From: Caenorhabditis elegans
Lineage: Eukaryota; Nematoda; Chromadorea; Rhabditida; Rhabditidae
Assembly: GCF_000002985.6 (NCBI RefSeq)
Contig: NC_003283.11
Span: 3,162,001 to 3,226,000, forward strand
DNA length: 64,000 nt
Reading direction: 5' to 3'
Part shown: piece after piece, positions 10,271-21,872 of the stretch
Layout: every line of letters begins with the position of its first letter
Numbering within the stretch: the first letter of the stretch is position 1
The notes under the pieces: generated by a model
The model's database searches: none
The model's input: the letters and a program-made list of their open reading frames with translations, nothing else
What the model was told of the DNA's origin: nothing
Made by a program: the position numbers and the translations under genes

Positions 10271-10590
10271 ATGCTATTCTAATGGATTTCCATTTCACCG
10301 CTCATGTTAGTATTACTGTGTGAAAATTTAAATTAACTAAGGCAAAAACACTGAGATAATTGTTTATTATACACATATTAAAATAAAATTATATAAATAG
10401 TCCGTATAGTTGATAGAGGCGAATCATGTCTTGGTACACTGACTGAAAAATTATTTTATACAAAATGCAATCAAATTGCAAACGTACTGTAATTGGAACA
10501 ATCTCAGTGCTTTTGCTTTAGTTACTTCAAATTTTCACACAGTAATACTAGCGTTAGCGGTGAAATGAGAATCCATTAAAAAATACACAA
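10271..10590. mobile_element. MITE with about 95-bp inverted ends
   Basis: 10279-10375 (atttcaccgct...actgagataattg) is the inverted complement of 10497-10590 (caatctcagtg...gcggtgaaatgag), with a unique loop of about 120 bp between. There is no coding potential. The paired 'gtattactgtgtgaaaattt' arms make the element easy to recognise. Confidence 0.75.
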
Positions 10591-10744
10591 TTATCTTGAT
10601 ATCGAATTTGCTCAATTTGCGCAAAATCTGAAGATTCGAGCGACGATACGGAGAAGAAAGGACAAATATCTGTCAAGGTGTCACAACTTCAGACGAGCTT
10701 TAACGCGGCATCGGGACCAGGAAAATATTTGATTTTTCAACAGC

Positions 10745-10985
10745 ATAGCTTTTTTTGAACACTATCAGTCTTGAACCTGTCTTGAGCCCGACTATTAGTT
10801 TGGAGAATCTCAGAAGTTAAAAAAACAAGTTTAGAAAACAAAATGTTGTCCATGATTTTGATTACATGCCGTTTTTCTTCTATCAGTCTTGCACCCCTAC
10901 GAGCTAATCGAAAATTAGTCTCGCAGCCACTAATACATAGTATTGCAGAAACTAATAGTCCGACTAACTCAAAAAATGACATTTG
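10745..10985. repeat. Diverged relative of the 62774-62926 MITE
   Basis: It contains 'ctatcagtcttgcacccctac' in part and 'aatcgaaaattagtctcgca', which parallel 'ctattagtcttg', 'acccgtaggggtgcaagac' and 'ttttcgattgg' of the element at 62774. The ends are degraded. Confidence 0.45.
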
Positions 10986-12013
10986 AACTGGCCGACATTT
11001 CATGAGTCAATTTCTGAGAAGTTATCTAAAACGTCATTATCTAAAAAACAAGATGGCGTAATAAAAATTGGGAAATAGAATAATTTCCAATTTACAAGTT
11101 TATTTTAAAGATTTTATATATTATACAAATGTTTAAAATATGGTTTCCTAAATGTGGTTCGGCCCGCAATCCGCATTTTCAACAAAAATCGCCAAATTCG
11201 TGATCAATTTTCTGAGTTCAGATTTTCAAAATATAAACTTTTGGAAATAATGTTGACTAGTAAACAATAGCCAAACACTTTTAATCACTACTTTGAAAAG
11301 TTGTGCTCAACTTGTGTCTGCAGTCTTTCTTTTTTAACTGCACATTTTAGGATTTTCCGTATTATACAGTTGTCTTGAAAGTCGAACAATCCTGGTGAAA
11401 ACAATCCTCTTGTTAATGACCTGTTACTTTTAAAACAAGCTTCGGTTTCAATTTATTTTCCCGTCTATCGCATTTTTCTATGAAGAGATCGGATCGAACA
11501 GTTTGGCCAAGAAAATTTTGATGGTCCGAAATACAAATTCCAGATAAGGTGGGGAGTCACAAATGAATACGTGTTAGGATAGTTGACAAGTTTCATGGAG
11601 ATAACTATGAACTTTATTGACTGCCGCTAGTGACGTATCAAGAAGAATGAGGCAATCGCATTTGAAAAATACCGTATTCTCACGCGAAAAGTAGTAAGCT
11701 ATTAGACCTAATGTTTCGAGCAGTTTTTTGAGCAAAGTGAGAAAAGTTTTAATCAGACTCATTTCGCTTCCTTCCGAGCTCCAGAAACCTTTTATCAAAA
11801 AGTCTTTTGTGAATTCATCGGGATCGTCAGGTCTTGTTTATTCATTTGTCTGTAAATTTCAGTTTTTTTTCTTCTAGATGAATAAGCTTATTTGAACTAT
11901 TTAATTTCAACAGTTTATCAAATTTGAGCTGTTTCGAATATATTTTTAATTCTCCCGCAGAAAATATCATACTTATGGATTTTGAGCGAAATCCAATTAT
12001 AATTTGTTTTTGT
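10986..12013. other. Intergenic, nothing recognised
   Basis: A/T-rich DNA. The small open frames lack splice sites and protein-like composition. Confidence 0.35.
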
Positions 12014-12452
12014 TTAAAGGTGGAGTAGCGCCAGTGGGGATTTTGTCTAAATGCACTTATAATGATCCAAAACAACCGAACCGAATATCATAATAAAACA
12101 CTCCAAAAATTTTTAGATTTTTCAAAATTTCCGGTCAAAGTTTTGGCAACGTGCCAAAATTTTGAAAAATACGAACATTTGAGGAAATTTAAAGAAATGT
12201 CACATGTCTCGACCCCTACAATGTTCTAATACAAATAATTTAAACAAAATTAAAACAAAAAATGTCGAAAAAAAAAATTTTTTTGGTCGACTTCCAAAAT
12301 TATGAGTGGCAAAACTGAGTGATTGCCACTTTTTGACAGTAAATAAAAAATTTTCAAAAAATTTTTGAAAAGTTTTATCATGATATTTGGTCATTTTAGG
12401 ACCAAAGGAGTGGTTTTTAACAATTTCCCAACTGGCGCTACTCCACCTTTAA
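12014..12452. mobile_element. Complete P4 palindromic MITE (TTAA target)
   Basis: Starts TTAA-AGGTGGAGTAGCGCCAGT and ends ACTGGCGCTACTCCACCT-TTAA. Both ends therefore sit in TTAA, the piggyBac-type target site. The interior is largely self-complementary and shared with 1696-2085 and 22888-23322. No protein coded. Confidence 0.85.
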
Positions 12453-13497
12453 TGATGCGAACGTGAAAACTAAAAATAACTTACTTAAAAAATACGTGGG
12501 CGCTGTGTGCAAATGAGCGAAAAATGTTTTCATAATTAAAAGTTGAGCCAAAAATACATTTCTGTTTTTTCTTTGCCGCCTCTTAATTTTTTGAACTTTC
12601 GAAACTATTTAAATTTTGGCAAAGGTTTTGGAAAGGGTGTGAGAAAGATAGAGCTCAGTTTTTTCTTACATTGCGGATATGGCGTGCACATTTACGATTC
12701 GCCAAAGAACGAGTGTTGAAAACTAATTATATGTTTTGGCAGACATGTGACAAAAGGAAACGAGCAATGAATGAGATACGGCGTGTATCACCTACACAGT
12801 TTTTTTTCAGAAGCCATTTATTGAATTGCTCAAATTTATTTTCTTTTTTTTTCGTTTAGAACTAGTTCTGTGAAAACAATTTTTGGACCTAAAAAAATGC
12901 AAAGATCTGATTTTATATGCATTCGTAAATATAATATATCTTGTCTTGAAGTGAAAGGTACCTCATTAATCAATTTTTAATTTTCAGAAAAATGAGGCAT
13001 TCAATTTTTTTTCTAATTTAAAAATTATTACCTCATAAACAAAGTTAAATATAAGTTTTTTTGCATTTTTCAATCAGTTTATTCAAATTTCTTTTTTTTA
13101 ATATATATTTGTGAGCTACAAACCCATGCTCCAATATTTCAAATCTGATTAATACTATTTTCGACGGTTACATTTTTGTTATAATTTCACAGAAAAATTG
13201 ATTCTAGACTTCACCTTTGTTCCTCTATACCTAGAAATATTGTCCGGAAACATTTTCCACTTTCCAGCTCTTGGCGTTTTTCAGAATAGTTTTTCAGAAT
13301 CTATTATTAGCAGAAACATTTCCAGTGTTGACGTAAAAGTAGCACATTTTTAATCAAACACGGAAAAGGTGCTATTCCCCGAATAATGTCTAGTCACTAC
13401 AACGTTCTATAATTTTTTTTTTTGGTTTGTTTCTAGTGACCGCCGCCACCTGTGTCAGAAAAATAATTGACGTTCAGGTTATTGTTTTTGGCAACCG
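12453..13497. other. Intergenic, nothing recognised
   Basis: A/T-rich. 13430-13497 resembles 17040-17113 upstream of the second srab gene, so the duplicated srab segment begins about here. Confidence 0.4.
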
Positions 13498-14085
13498 TTA
13501 AAGGTGGAGTACCGAAATCTAGGAAATATTTTTAAATGACTTCACATTTTCCCCTGATTCCGAATTTCTATGTGAAAAAATTCAAAAAAAATTCCCTGAT
13601 TTTATATTTGAGCTTGAAATTGCGATTTTCATTTGCGTACCCATGAGATTTTTCAAATGCGCGCCGAAATAAGTTATCCTTGGAGCGCGTTTGCCTCATT
13701 TAATTTTCGACATATATTTCCACTTTTTTCAGTTTTTCAGCTATTTTCATTCATTTTTATGCTGATAAAATGTTCAATTGGAACGAAAGAATATATTTTT
13801 CGGAAAAAATCCGATAATATACAACAAAAATGACCGAAAATAGCTGAAAAACTTAAAAAGTGGAAATATATGTCGAAAATTAAGTGAGGCAAATGCGCTC
13901 CAAGGATAATTTATTTCGGCGCGAATTTGAAAAATCTCATGGGTACGCAAATGAAAATCGCGATTTCAAGCTCAAATATAAAATCAGGGAAATTTTTTTG
14001 AATTTTTTCCCATAGAAATTCGGAATCAGGGGAAAATTTGGAGTCATTTAAAAATATTTCCCAGATTTCGGTACTCCACCTTTAA
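13498..14085. mobile_element. P5 palindromic MITE, near-perfect 588-bp palindrome
   Basis: The ends are TTAA-AGGTGGAGTACCGAAATCT and AGATTTCGGTACTCCACCT-TTAA. The two halves pair almost base for base around about 13792, including 'gcaaatgaaaatcgcgattt' against its complement. Terminal bases and the TTAA target are shared with P4, which points to one transposon superfamily. It lies upstream of the first srab gene; the second srab gene has the site empty. Confidence 0.88.
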
Positions 14086-14460
14086 TAAGACAGCGGTTAG
14101 TGATTTTTGAGTATTTCTGTGTTTAATATAAAAATGGCAAACTTTAGTCATAGGAAAGCAGTTGCAACAAACAATTTTTTAGAAAGTGATCTGTGTTTCA
14201 TTTTCAGCTGTTTTTTTTGCATCACTTTTTGATCCTTCACCTAACTTTTTCACTGACTGCCTGATAGAAATATTCAGCTGTTGCAATTTTTCTGAGTATT
14301 TGGTATATTCGGCTGATCTGCCGTCTGAAATCTCTTTTTGCTTTCCTAAAACTTTTTCTACCTTGCTTCTTCTAAATAGTAGGTTAAAATTTTTAAGCCT
14401 GCGTGCCTGCTAACTATTTTGGCCTGCAAAACAAAATTTTAACCTTGAACCCCGTTCCAG

Positions 14461-15978
14461 ATGTCTTCCTATCAAGAGCATTGCAAAATGATGGAGATCA
14501 TATCCACATCACGTTCCGTCCAATTGACATTAATATTTCAATTATTGTGTTCCCTGATAGCATTGCCTGTGGTAGTTATAGCAAGTCATTGGCTGTCGAA
14601 GTCGAGAAATGCAAAATTATTTCATATTAATGTGATTATTATATTTCAAATTCATCTTTTCGGGTTTTTCATCCACTTTTTTAGTAGGTGAGCTGCATAA
14701 AAAAAAGAGGAAAAGTGATAAGGAAAGGGATTCAAAAATTTTGAGATCGAATTATTCAAATCCATAATCTGTAATAACCGAAAATGACTGGAAACATTTT
14801 TTTTTTAATTTTTTCTGAATGTTTAATGATTCTTTCTCAATTTTTTAATTTGGTAATTTGTTTTTCATTTTATAATTTGAAATCTTTTACCAATTTTACA
14901 ATAATTTCTCGGTGAAAAAACACATGAAAATCGATATTTTCACATTGGTTTTTTACTGAAAAATGTCGAAAAAATTGACATAGCAGGGTGCAAAATTAAA
15001 AAAAATATGATTAAATTCAGAAAGATGTTATAAATTTTTTCAGAATAATTCTCCATGGCCTGGATCTCTATAACTATGCAGTATTCGACTACTGTGATAT
15101 GCCTGCAAGCACAATTCGATGTTTTATATTCCGAACTCAATATGTTTTTGGAATTCGATTAGTTAGTGCAACTACAGTACCATTTATCATTGAGAGGTAC
15201 ATCGCCACAGTTAGATCTACAAGTTATGAGCATTCCGGATGCACATTTGGTGTACTAATGGCGATATTGCAAGTATGGACAAATTTCACAGGAAAACAAT
15301 TTAATAGTTGCATTTCAGCTTTCAATAGGATTTTTCTCAACAGCTTTCACATTTTCAAGCTTTTCATTTACTGATCCTTCTATGAATTATTGTATTGCTT
15401 TTAAAATTGGTATATTTGGCAGCGCTGAAGTAATAAATTTGGTGGGAGTCGCATCTCAAATTATTGGAAGAGTACTGTTTGAGTATATGTTTCGGAAGAA
15501 TGAGGTAAGCATCACAGTAGATTTTCAATTAAAAGTTGTACTAACAATAAGTTGGAAAAAACAATTTTAGCCTTTTTCAGAAGCTTCGAGCCAAACTATT
15601 GATGTCCACCCTTTCAAATCGATACTCACTGGAGCAAAACTTGAAATCTATGAGAACACTAAAAGTATTTGCCAACTTACAATCGATTTTTCTCACTCTT
15701 CAGATGACTATTTTTATTATAATTTTTTATCTCGGTCTAGCGATTGAAAAAACTACATATATCGCTTTGATCGAATGTGAGTATAATCCGTTGAAGGTGT
15801 TACATTGAAAATGAAATTTTTAGTGAACGCTGGATATCCAATATATGCCGTTGTTTCTATTCTTATTTTGTTTAGAAGAGAACAATTGAACAAGGTGACG
15901 CTCGACAAGTCTTTGGAAGCTCACATTTACGCGGATCATAGTACTTATTTTGAGAATTTTAACAAGGCATTGAAATAA
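14461..15978 (+). CDS. Seven-transmembrane chemoreceptor, srab-like, copy 1
   Basis: Five exons (14461-14687, 15044-15272, 15319-15504, 15581-15776, 15824-15978) give 330 residues without a break. An Sra-superfamily layout is seen: an N-terminal helix near 20-45, a second after LFHINVI, and Cys-containing loop FDYCDMPASTIRC. The helix-3 end is PFIIERYIATVRSTSYE, a helix-4 span follows, and the pre-helix-6 motif is LSNRYSLEQNLKSMRTLKVF, which is characteristic of srab/sra receptors. I favour srab on these motifs; sra is the alternative. Expected role: chemosensory GPCR, ligand unknown. The ATG immediately follows a CCAG acceptor, so the 5' end is trans-spliced or has an upstream exon. AATAAA overlaps the stop codon (15974-15979). 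Confidence 0.82.
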
Positions 15979-17526
15979 ATTTATAATGAATTTTTTTTTA
16001 AACATACTTACAAATTTGGTCTCATTTACGTCTAATGAAAAAAACCGGTGGTACTGAAAATTAAGTATAGTTATGGGTAGGCGAAGAGCACACTTTTCAG
16101 CCAGTTTTACAAATTATAAATGTAAAGAAAAAACTGAAGTTCCACCCATCGGCTTTCAAATAAAATACGTTTTGTTTTGAAATCAGAGATCGCTTCTGTT
16201 TTTTTTTTGCAACATGTCAACTGGAGCAGCGCCGAAATATAATTCATAAATTATTTTGTTTTTATCAAAAAGTGAGACATTCAATTCCATTACTGATTTA
16301 CAAATTATTGCCTAATAAACAAAATCAAAAATAATGAAAGAATTACATTACAAATAAAAACCTACTTCTGTTTTCCTTGGTTTTGTGTTTTTTCGCTCAC
16401 TGCTTGCATTCCTTACAATTAGATTATTTTCAAAAACTGAGAATTAATTTCACAATTTAGAATATTTTCTAACATTTTGAACTTTTTACTGATCATTTGC
16501 GTTTCGTGGGTATTAGAATATAAATTCTCCATATAACTTTTTTAGAAATACGTTCCGGTCGGAAGATCTTTTTGAGTTTTAAGCACAAATATGTTTCATG
16601 AATATTCAAAATTGTCCAACTTGGAGTTTTTTCAAATACAAATTTTGAATTCAATACAGTACACCAACTGTTATGGAACTTTTTTCCTGTTTAAAAAGCT
16701 GCAAGAAAAATATTTCCGAAATGAGGCGGGTAGGTTTCAGGCAGGCGTCAGGTCCGGTAACCGCGCCTGAATCTGCTTGTTCTCAATTTTTAAACACAAA
16801 TATGTAGTATTTTCAGAGAAAAAACTCTTTAATAATGTTTTGATGTTGTTTTAATTTTTCTAATAATAATTCTAATACGTACAAGTTGGCTAAAATTCCA
16901 ATTTCTAGAAACCGAAACTTTATATTTCATTAGATTACAAATCCAAATTTTTGTCATTTCATGTTAACCTAATTTGCAGTTCACAGAAGATTGTCTACAC
17001 TCTTCAACATTCTCTAAATTCCTTTTTATTTTGATTTCTTGTGAGCACTGCCAGTGGCGTCTGCCACCTATCTGAAAAAAAAATGATTTCTGGGCTATTG
17101 TTTTTGACATGCACTGGTTAGTGATTTTTGAGTATTTCTAATCTTTCATAGTCCATAGATATAGGGTCAAAGTAGAATAACATATTTCTGTACCAAGAAT
17201 TTGTAGATTCAATCTAGATATGTTTTTCAGCTTTTTAGCATTTCCGATCAATGGCTATTACAAAAGAGTACAACAAAATAAAGTGTTAAAAATTATACAA
17301 ATTTTTCGTTTCTTACGAAAAAAACTTTACATTTTGCGTGCCTACCTACCTGTCACCTATTGTTTTGGCACGACTATGATTCCTAAATTATGATTTCATA
17401 AAATATCTAATTTTTTTTAAACCAGACGAATTTCCGGCGGTTACTAAAATTGACGAACATTTTTTTTTCTTTTTTTTTGTTTGTTTCAAGTTTCAGATAT
17501 TCAAAATCTTACAACAATTATTTCAG
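15979..17526. other. Intergenic between the two srab copies
   Basis: No gene seen. 16722-16778 holds a GC-rich inverted phrase (aggcgggtagg, cgcgcctg) dispersed elsewhere in the window. 17040-17150 corresponds to 13430-13497 plus 14094-14125 upstream of copy 1, without the P5 element. Confidence 0.45.
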
Positions 17527-19062
17527 ATGCCTTCCTATCAAGAACATTGTGAAATGATGAAGATTATATCCACATCACTGTTCATCCAATTCACATTAAT
17601 ATTCCAATTGTTGTGTTCTTTAATAGCTCTGCCAACGGTAGTTGCAGCAAGTTTTTGGTTGTGGAAGTCAAAAAATGCAAAATTATTTCATATAAATGTG
17701 ATTATAATATTTCAAGTTCATCTTTTCGGGTTTTTCATTCACTTTTACAGTAGGTGAGTTGTTAAAAATAAAAAATAGTATTTTAGATTAATTTGGGTAA
17801 TTTTTTAAACACAACTTTTTTGATTTAATTTGTTGGTAATCAAAATATCAATTCTTTTATTGAAAATTTGATAGTGGTTTTTGGTAATTTTGTTTTATAT
17901 ACTAAAAATGTTTCCTAATTTTTTAAAGGTTTTTTTTAAAGATACTTTTCAAAGAAAAATATTTTTGCATTCCGACGCAACTGTTTTGACATTTTTGCGT
18001 TTAATTTAAAGACAATTTTTTTTAAATTAAAATTTACTTTTTTTCGCAAGATACTGTTCACATTTATGAAACGATATTTCACAGGAATCTCGGTTTAAAA
18101 AAATTGTTCTAGAATAATTCTCCACGGGCTGGATCTATACAATTACGCGGTATACGATTATTGTGACATGCCTGCAAGAACAATTCGATGTTTTGTATTC
18201 CGAACACAATATGTTTTTGGACTTCGATTATTAAGCGCCACTACAGTACCTTTTATTATCGAAAGATACATTGCCACAGTCAGATCAACAAGTTATGAGC
18301 ACTTTGGATGCACATTAGGAATTCTGATGGCAGCATTGCATTGTATGGAAAATTTCTGGGAAAAAGTATATAAATTGTTTATAATATTTCCAGCTTTCAA
18401 TAGGATTTTTCTCAACTGTATACACATTTTTAAGATATTCATTTGCTGACCCTTTTCAAGATTATTGCATTGGTTTTAGCATTGGAGTCATTGGCAGCAC
18501 GGAAATTATTAATATGGTGAGCGTTGTAACCCAAATTATTGGAAGAATATTGTTTGAGTATATGTTTCGGAAGAATGAAGTGAGTATTTATTTTTCGAAA
18601 TCTCAACTTTTAGAAATCATTTTTTTCAGAAACTCCGCGCAAAACAATTAACGTCTACACTTTCGAATCGATACTCACTGGAGCAGAACTTGAAATCTAT
18701 GAGAACACTGAAAGTGTTTGCCAATTTACAATCGACATTTCTCATTTTTCAATTGTCAACATTTCTCTTCATTCTCTATCTTGGACAGGCGATTGAAAAA
18801 ACAACATATATTTCTTTGATTGAATGTGAGTCAAATAGGCTTTCTGCATAGGCCCGCCTGCCTACTGCCAAGATACTTTTTTCCGTAATTAACCCTGAAA
18901 TTTTCAGTAAATGCTGGCTACCCAGTTTACGCCATTGTTTCCATCGTTATAATTTTCCGAAGAAATCGGTTGAACAAGGTGAAGATCATGAAGTCCCTCG
19001 CAAATCACGTCAATGCTGACCAGAGTAATTATTTTAAAAGTTTTAACAATGTGTGGCAGTGA
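17527..19062 (+). pseudogene. srab-like chemoreceptor, copy 2, probable pseudogene (one-base phase error at exon 2/3)
   Basis: The exon set matches copy 1 exon for exon: 17527-17753, 18113-18342, 18394-18579, 18630-18825 and 18908-19062. Lengths are identical except exon 2, which is 230 nt instead of 229. At its donor, copy 1 reads TTGCAA|GTATGG and copy 2 reads TTGCATT|GTATGG. With the obvious splice sites the frame is lost after helix 4. The only in-phase acceptor nearby, 10 nt further on, would create a TGA, and a later donor would leave a 28-nt intron. Exons 3-5 otherwise stay open and well conserved (RYSLEQNLKSMRTLKVF intact; stop after NNVWQ). The lesion is therefore recent, or splicing is unusual. 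If functional it would be a chemosensory GPCR like copy 1. Confidence 0.7.
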
Positions 19063-19180
19063 AAAAGAATTTCAAAAATAAATGGTTTCTGTAATAAATT
19101 GTACTTTTGGTGCTCGCTGGCTGGCCTAAATTAGATTCCCGGGGACTAAAAATTTCCGGTTGTCAATTCAAAAACTGACC

Positions 19181-19323
19181 CACGTGGTGTCAGAATGTCC
19201 CATGTAGGATTGATCTCCGTAAATGGCGGGAATTTAGACGCTGAATTCTAAACAGATTTCGGATGGTTAAGCTGACGTCACACTTTTTTGTGAAAAAAAT
19301 TCCCGTGTTTTGTAGATCAAACC
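19181..19323. mobile_element. P1 palindromic MITE, degenerate copy
   Basis: Begins CACGTGGTGTCAGAATGTCCCAT and ends 'attcccgtgttttgtagatcaaacc'. It lacks the right CACGTG end. It keeps the internal 'gctgacgtcaca' landmark of the family. Confidence 0.7.
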
Positions 19324-20370
19324 GTTTCAATTTCATTATTTTTCTGCGGTTTTTTCTTCGATTTTGCTTTTGGGTTTGCATTTTTTTTATAGCTTTTCTA
19401 TCAACTTTTGCGTAGTTTTACTGCATACCGACGAGCATGTGAATGTCTCATATTCCAAATCCTGTGTAATGATTGGATAATAACATTTGGAACATAGGTA
19501 GTTCAAAAAATTTGGAATACATTTTTTTGATCGATTTTTTATAAAAGTGATAAAAACTGAGATTTTTCCAATTTTCAAAAAATCAGATGAATTGTAGAAT
19601 TTTTAACTATGATAATTGGTAGTTTTTGTGTCAAAGCTCGACTGTCAGATTTTCCGCCACACCTGTGAAAACCAGGCCCGTGAGACGTCGTACGCTCTGT
19701 ATAATTTTTTTTTCTGCTAGCCCATGCCTATTTTCTAATAAACTCATACAATTCCTTCCAAAAAATAATCGTCCACAGCAACAGCTACACACTAATCCCA
19801 TTTTTCTTCCGTCTTCACTACTTTTTTCACGGTCATTCAAATTTTCATTACATTTTTCTTGACTTCTTTCGTCCCGTTTGTTTTGTTATAAATTCACTAA
19901 CCACTCTTTTTCTATTTCAAATTGTATAGTTTTCTCTCTCGAAGAAATCCCTTCAATTGCAAATTGGTTCGTAGGCATCCGGTCAGTCATATTTCAATCA
20001 AGTCTTGGTCAATACCGTCCGTCTCTTTTTTTTTGGGTGACGTCCTTGCATAATTATAGAGGCGATGCACTAACTGGTGGAATGGAAGAAGTTTTAAAAT
20101 ATTATTGTAAATTCCAGGATTTTAATTTAAGCAGCTACGCCTGCATGCGTGCCTACCGCCTATGCAAAAAATTTTCATTATTGCCATCTTTTAAGTTCAA
20201 TGGTATTCTTGTGTTTCAGTTTTATTACCTTGTGAACTTCTCAGAATCATAACTCTGTAATATGAAACTTCTCCAGTTACAGTGTCAGTGCCAGATGCCA
20301 ACCATCTGGCGCGGTTTGACACCTGCCCCGCTCGCCTAAATCTACGTACTTTCTTGTTTTTCTCATTTTT
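19324..20370. other. Intergenic, nothing recognised
   Basis: A/T-rich with C/T-rich patches. Open frames lack convincing splice signals. 20130-20170 carries the dispersed 'cgcctgcatgcgtgcctaccgcct' type phrase. Confidence 0.35.
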
Positions 20371-20902
20371 TCAACAAAAAAAGTTTACTAAAAAAAACTC
20401 CAGCCCACCTGTTTCCCGATTCTTTACAATGTTTTTCTTTTTTTTAGGAACTGTCACGACACCTGGGGGTACGTGTCCTTCGACACCAATTATCGTAGTA
20501 CAAACAGTAGAGAACACCTTCTTAATGAGATCCGTGACGCAATAATCATTATTGGCAACATTTTTTGGAAAGGACACATCATATTGTGAAGCATTCGAAT
20601 CGGTGACAAACAGACGATCGCACCTCCTGCTGATTGTTTGATTGACGCGAACGGATGAAAAATTGATGGTTACCAGGAAGGGAGGCGGAAGTGGTTGAAG
20701 ACAAATGGGTGTTAGTGCCCTGCTGGTCAGCATTTTGTCCAAAATTTTGAATAATAATTGAAAACTCTCACCGAAAATATTTGTATCCAGAGAACAAGTA
20801 TGGTGCAGCCGACACATCACGGGCCCACAATTGGCTTTGTATGATTGATTATATCTCGGTTCATTTTGGAGATATCAAAAAAAATAAACGGCCAACTCTG
20901 AT
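20371..20902 (-). CDS. Hypothetical exon(s), Cys-containing, family not recognised
   Basis: On the minus strand a frame of about 175 codons is open from about 20902 (after a TGA) to a stop at 20371. The first part is Cys-rich (NCGPVMCRLHHTCSLDTN); the middle (FLVTINFSSVRVNQTISRRC, DRLFVTDSNASQYDV) is balanced in composition and looks protein-like. It has potential N-glycosylation sites N-Q-T and N-A-S. The last 25 residues (KKKKN...) look like read-through into an intron, and a donor such as CCCCAG|GTGTCG near 20468 is plausible. I find no convincing start codon or signal peptide, so this may be an internal exon, a remnant or chance. It is counted as a candidate only. Confidence 0.33.
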
Positions 20903-20965
20903 AGAGTAGGTTAACTATAAAAACATCATGCCAGTTGACAATTTTGAGTAGAACAAATATCAATT

Positions 20966-21872
20966 TCTGCAACTGCCGAAATCTGCGATTGCCGGAAATT
21001 TTGGAAAACGGCAATTGCCGAAATTGCCGATCACCGATTTGCCGATTGTGATTGCCAAGAATGAGAATTGCCGGAAATATAAATTTGATACTTTTTGTAG
21101 ATTTAAGACCCTAAACAACAAGTTTTTTTTCCAATTTCCGAAATATGATTAGGTTTGAAAATTGCCAAAATTGCCGATTGCCGAAAATCTCCAATACCGG
21201 CAAGTGCCGAAGTTTCCATTTGGTTTGTCGATTTGTCGGAAACTTTCGATTCCTGCAAATTGCCGATTTGCCGGAATTTTGATTGTAGGCAAATTGCCGA
21301 TTTGCCGTTTTCCGATTTGCCGGAAATTTTTAGAGTGATTTTTTATAAGATGGAAACACTTAAAACTGTGCCTTTCTGAAATTTGTTTTCCGTTTTCTTT
21401 AGATATTTTCATAGAATTAGCTTATTTTTCAAAATAAATCTAGGAACATTTAATGGATGCGTACAATTTTGCCCAATAACATTGAAAATCCAAAATTTCC
21501 AAAAAAAAATTTGTAAAACCACAATTTACTGAAAATTTTTGGCAACAGCCGTTTTCCCGGCAAATTCAATGAGTCAGCAATTTTCCGGTTAGCCGATTTG
21601 CCGGAAATTTTCAATTCCGGCAAATTGCCGATTTGCCGTTTGGCGAACTTTAATTTGCCGAATGTTTTTAGAGCGATTTTTCATAAGAAGGAAGCACTCA
21701 AAACTGTTATTTTATGAAATTTTGAAAAAAAAATATGAAAAAAAAATGTGCAAAACCACAATTTGCCGAAAATTTTCGGCAAACTCGGCAAATCTGCAAT
21801 TTGCCGGTTTGCCAATTTACCGGAAATTTTTCAATTCCGGCAAATTGCCGATTTGCCGGAAAACCCCTGCTT
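20966..21872. repeat. P3 minisatellite element (gccgatttgccgg units), two blocks around a shared core
   Basis: 20970-21330 and 21540-21870 are arrays of about 20-40 bp variants of 'ccggcaaattgccgatttgccg'. Between them lies a non-repetitive core beginning 'tttttagagtgatttttta' and including 'agatattttcatagaatt' and 'gatgcgtacaattttgcc'. The same core recurs at 32590-32740 and 40145-40310. Probably a non-autonomous transposon carrying minisatellite arms. Translated frames here are artefacts. Confidence 0.8.

Noticed and set aside
19878-20252. 124-codon plus-strand frame
   Set aside because: Phe/Tyr/Ser-rich, includes dispersed-repeat sequence near 20140, and has no acceptor or donor pattern.
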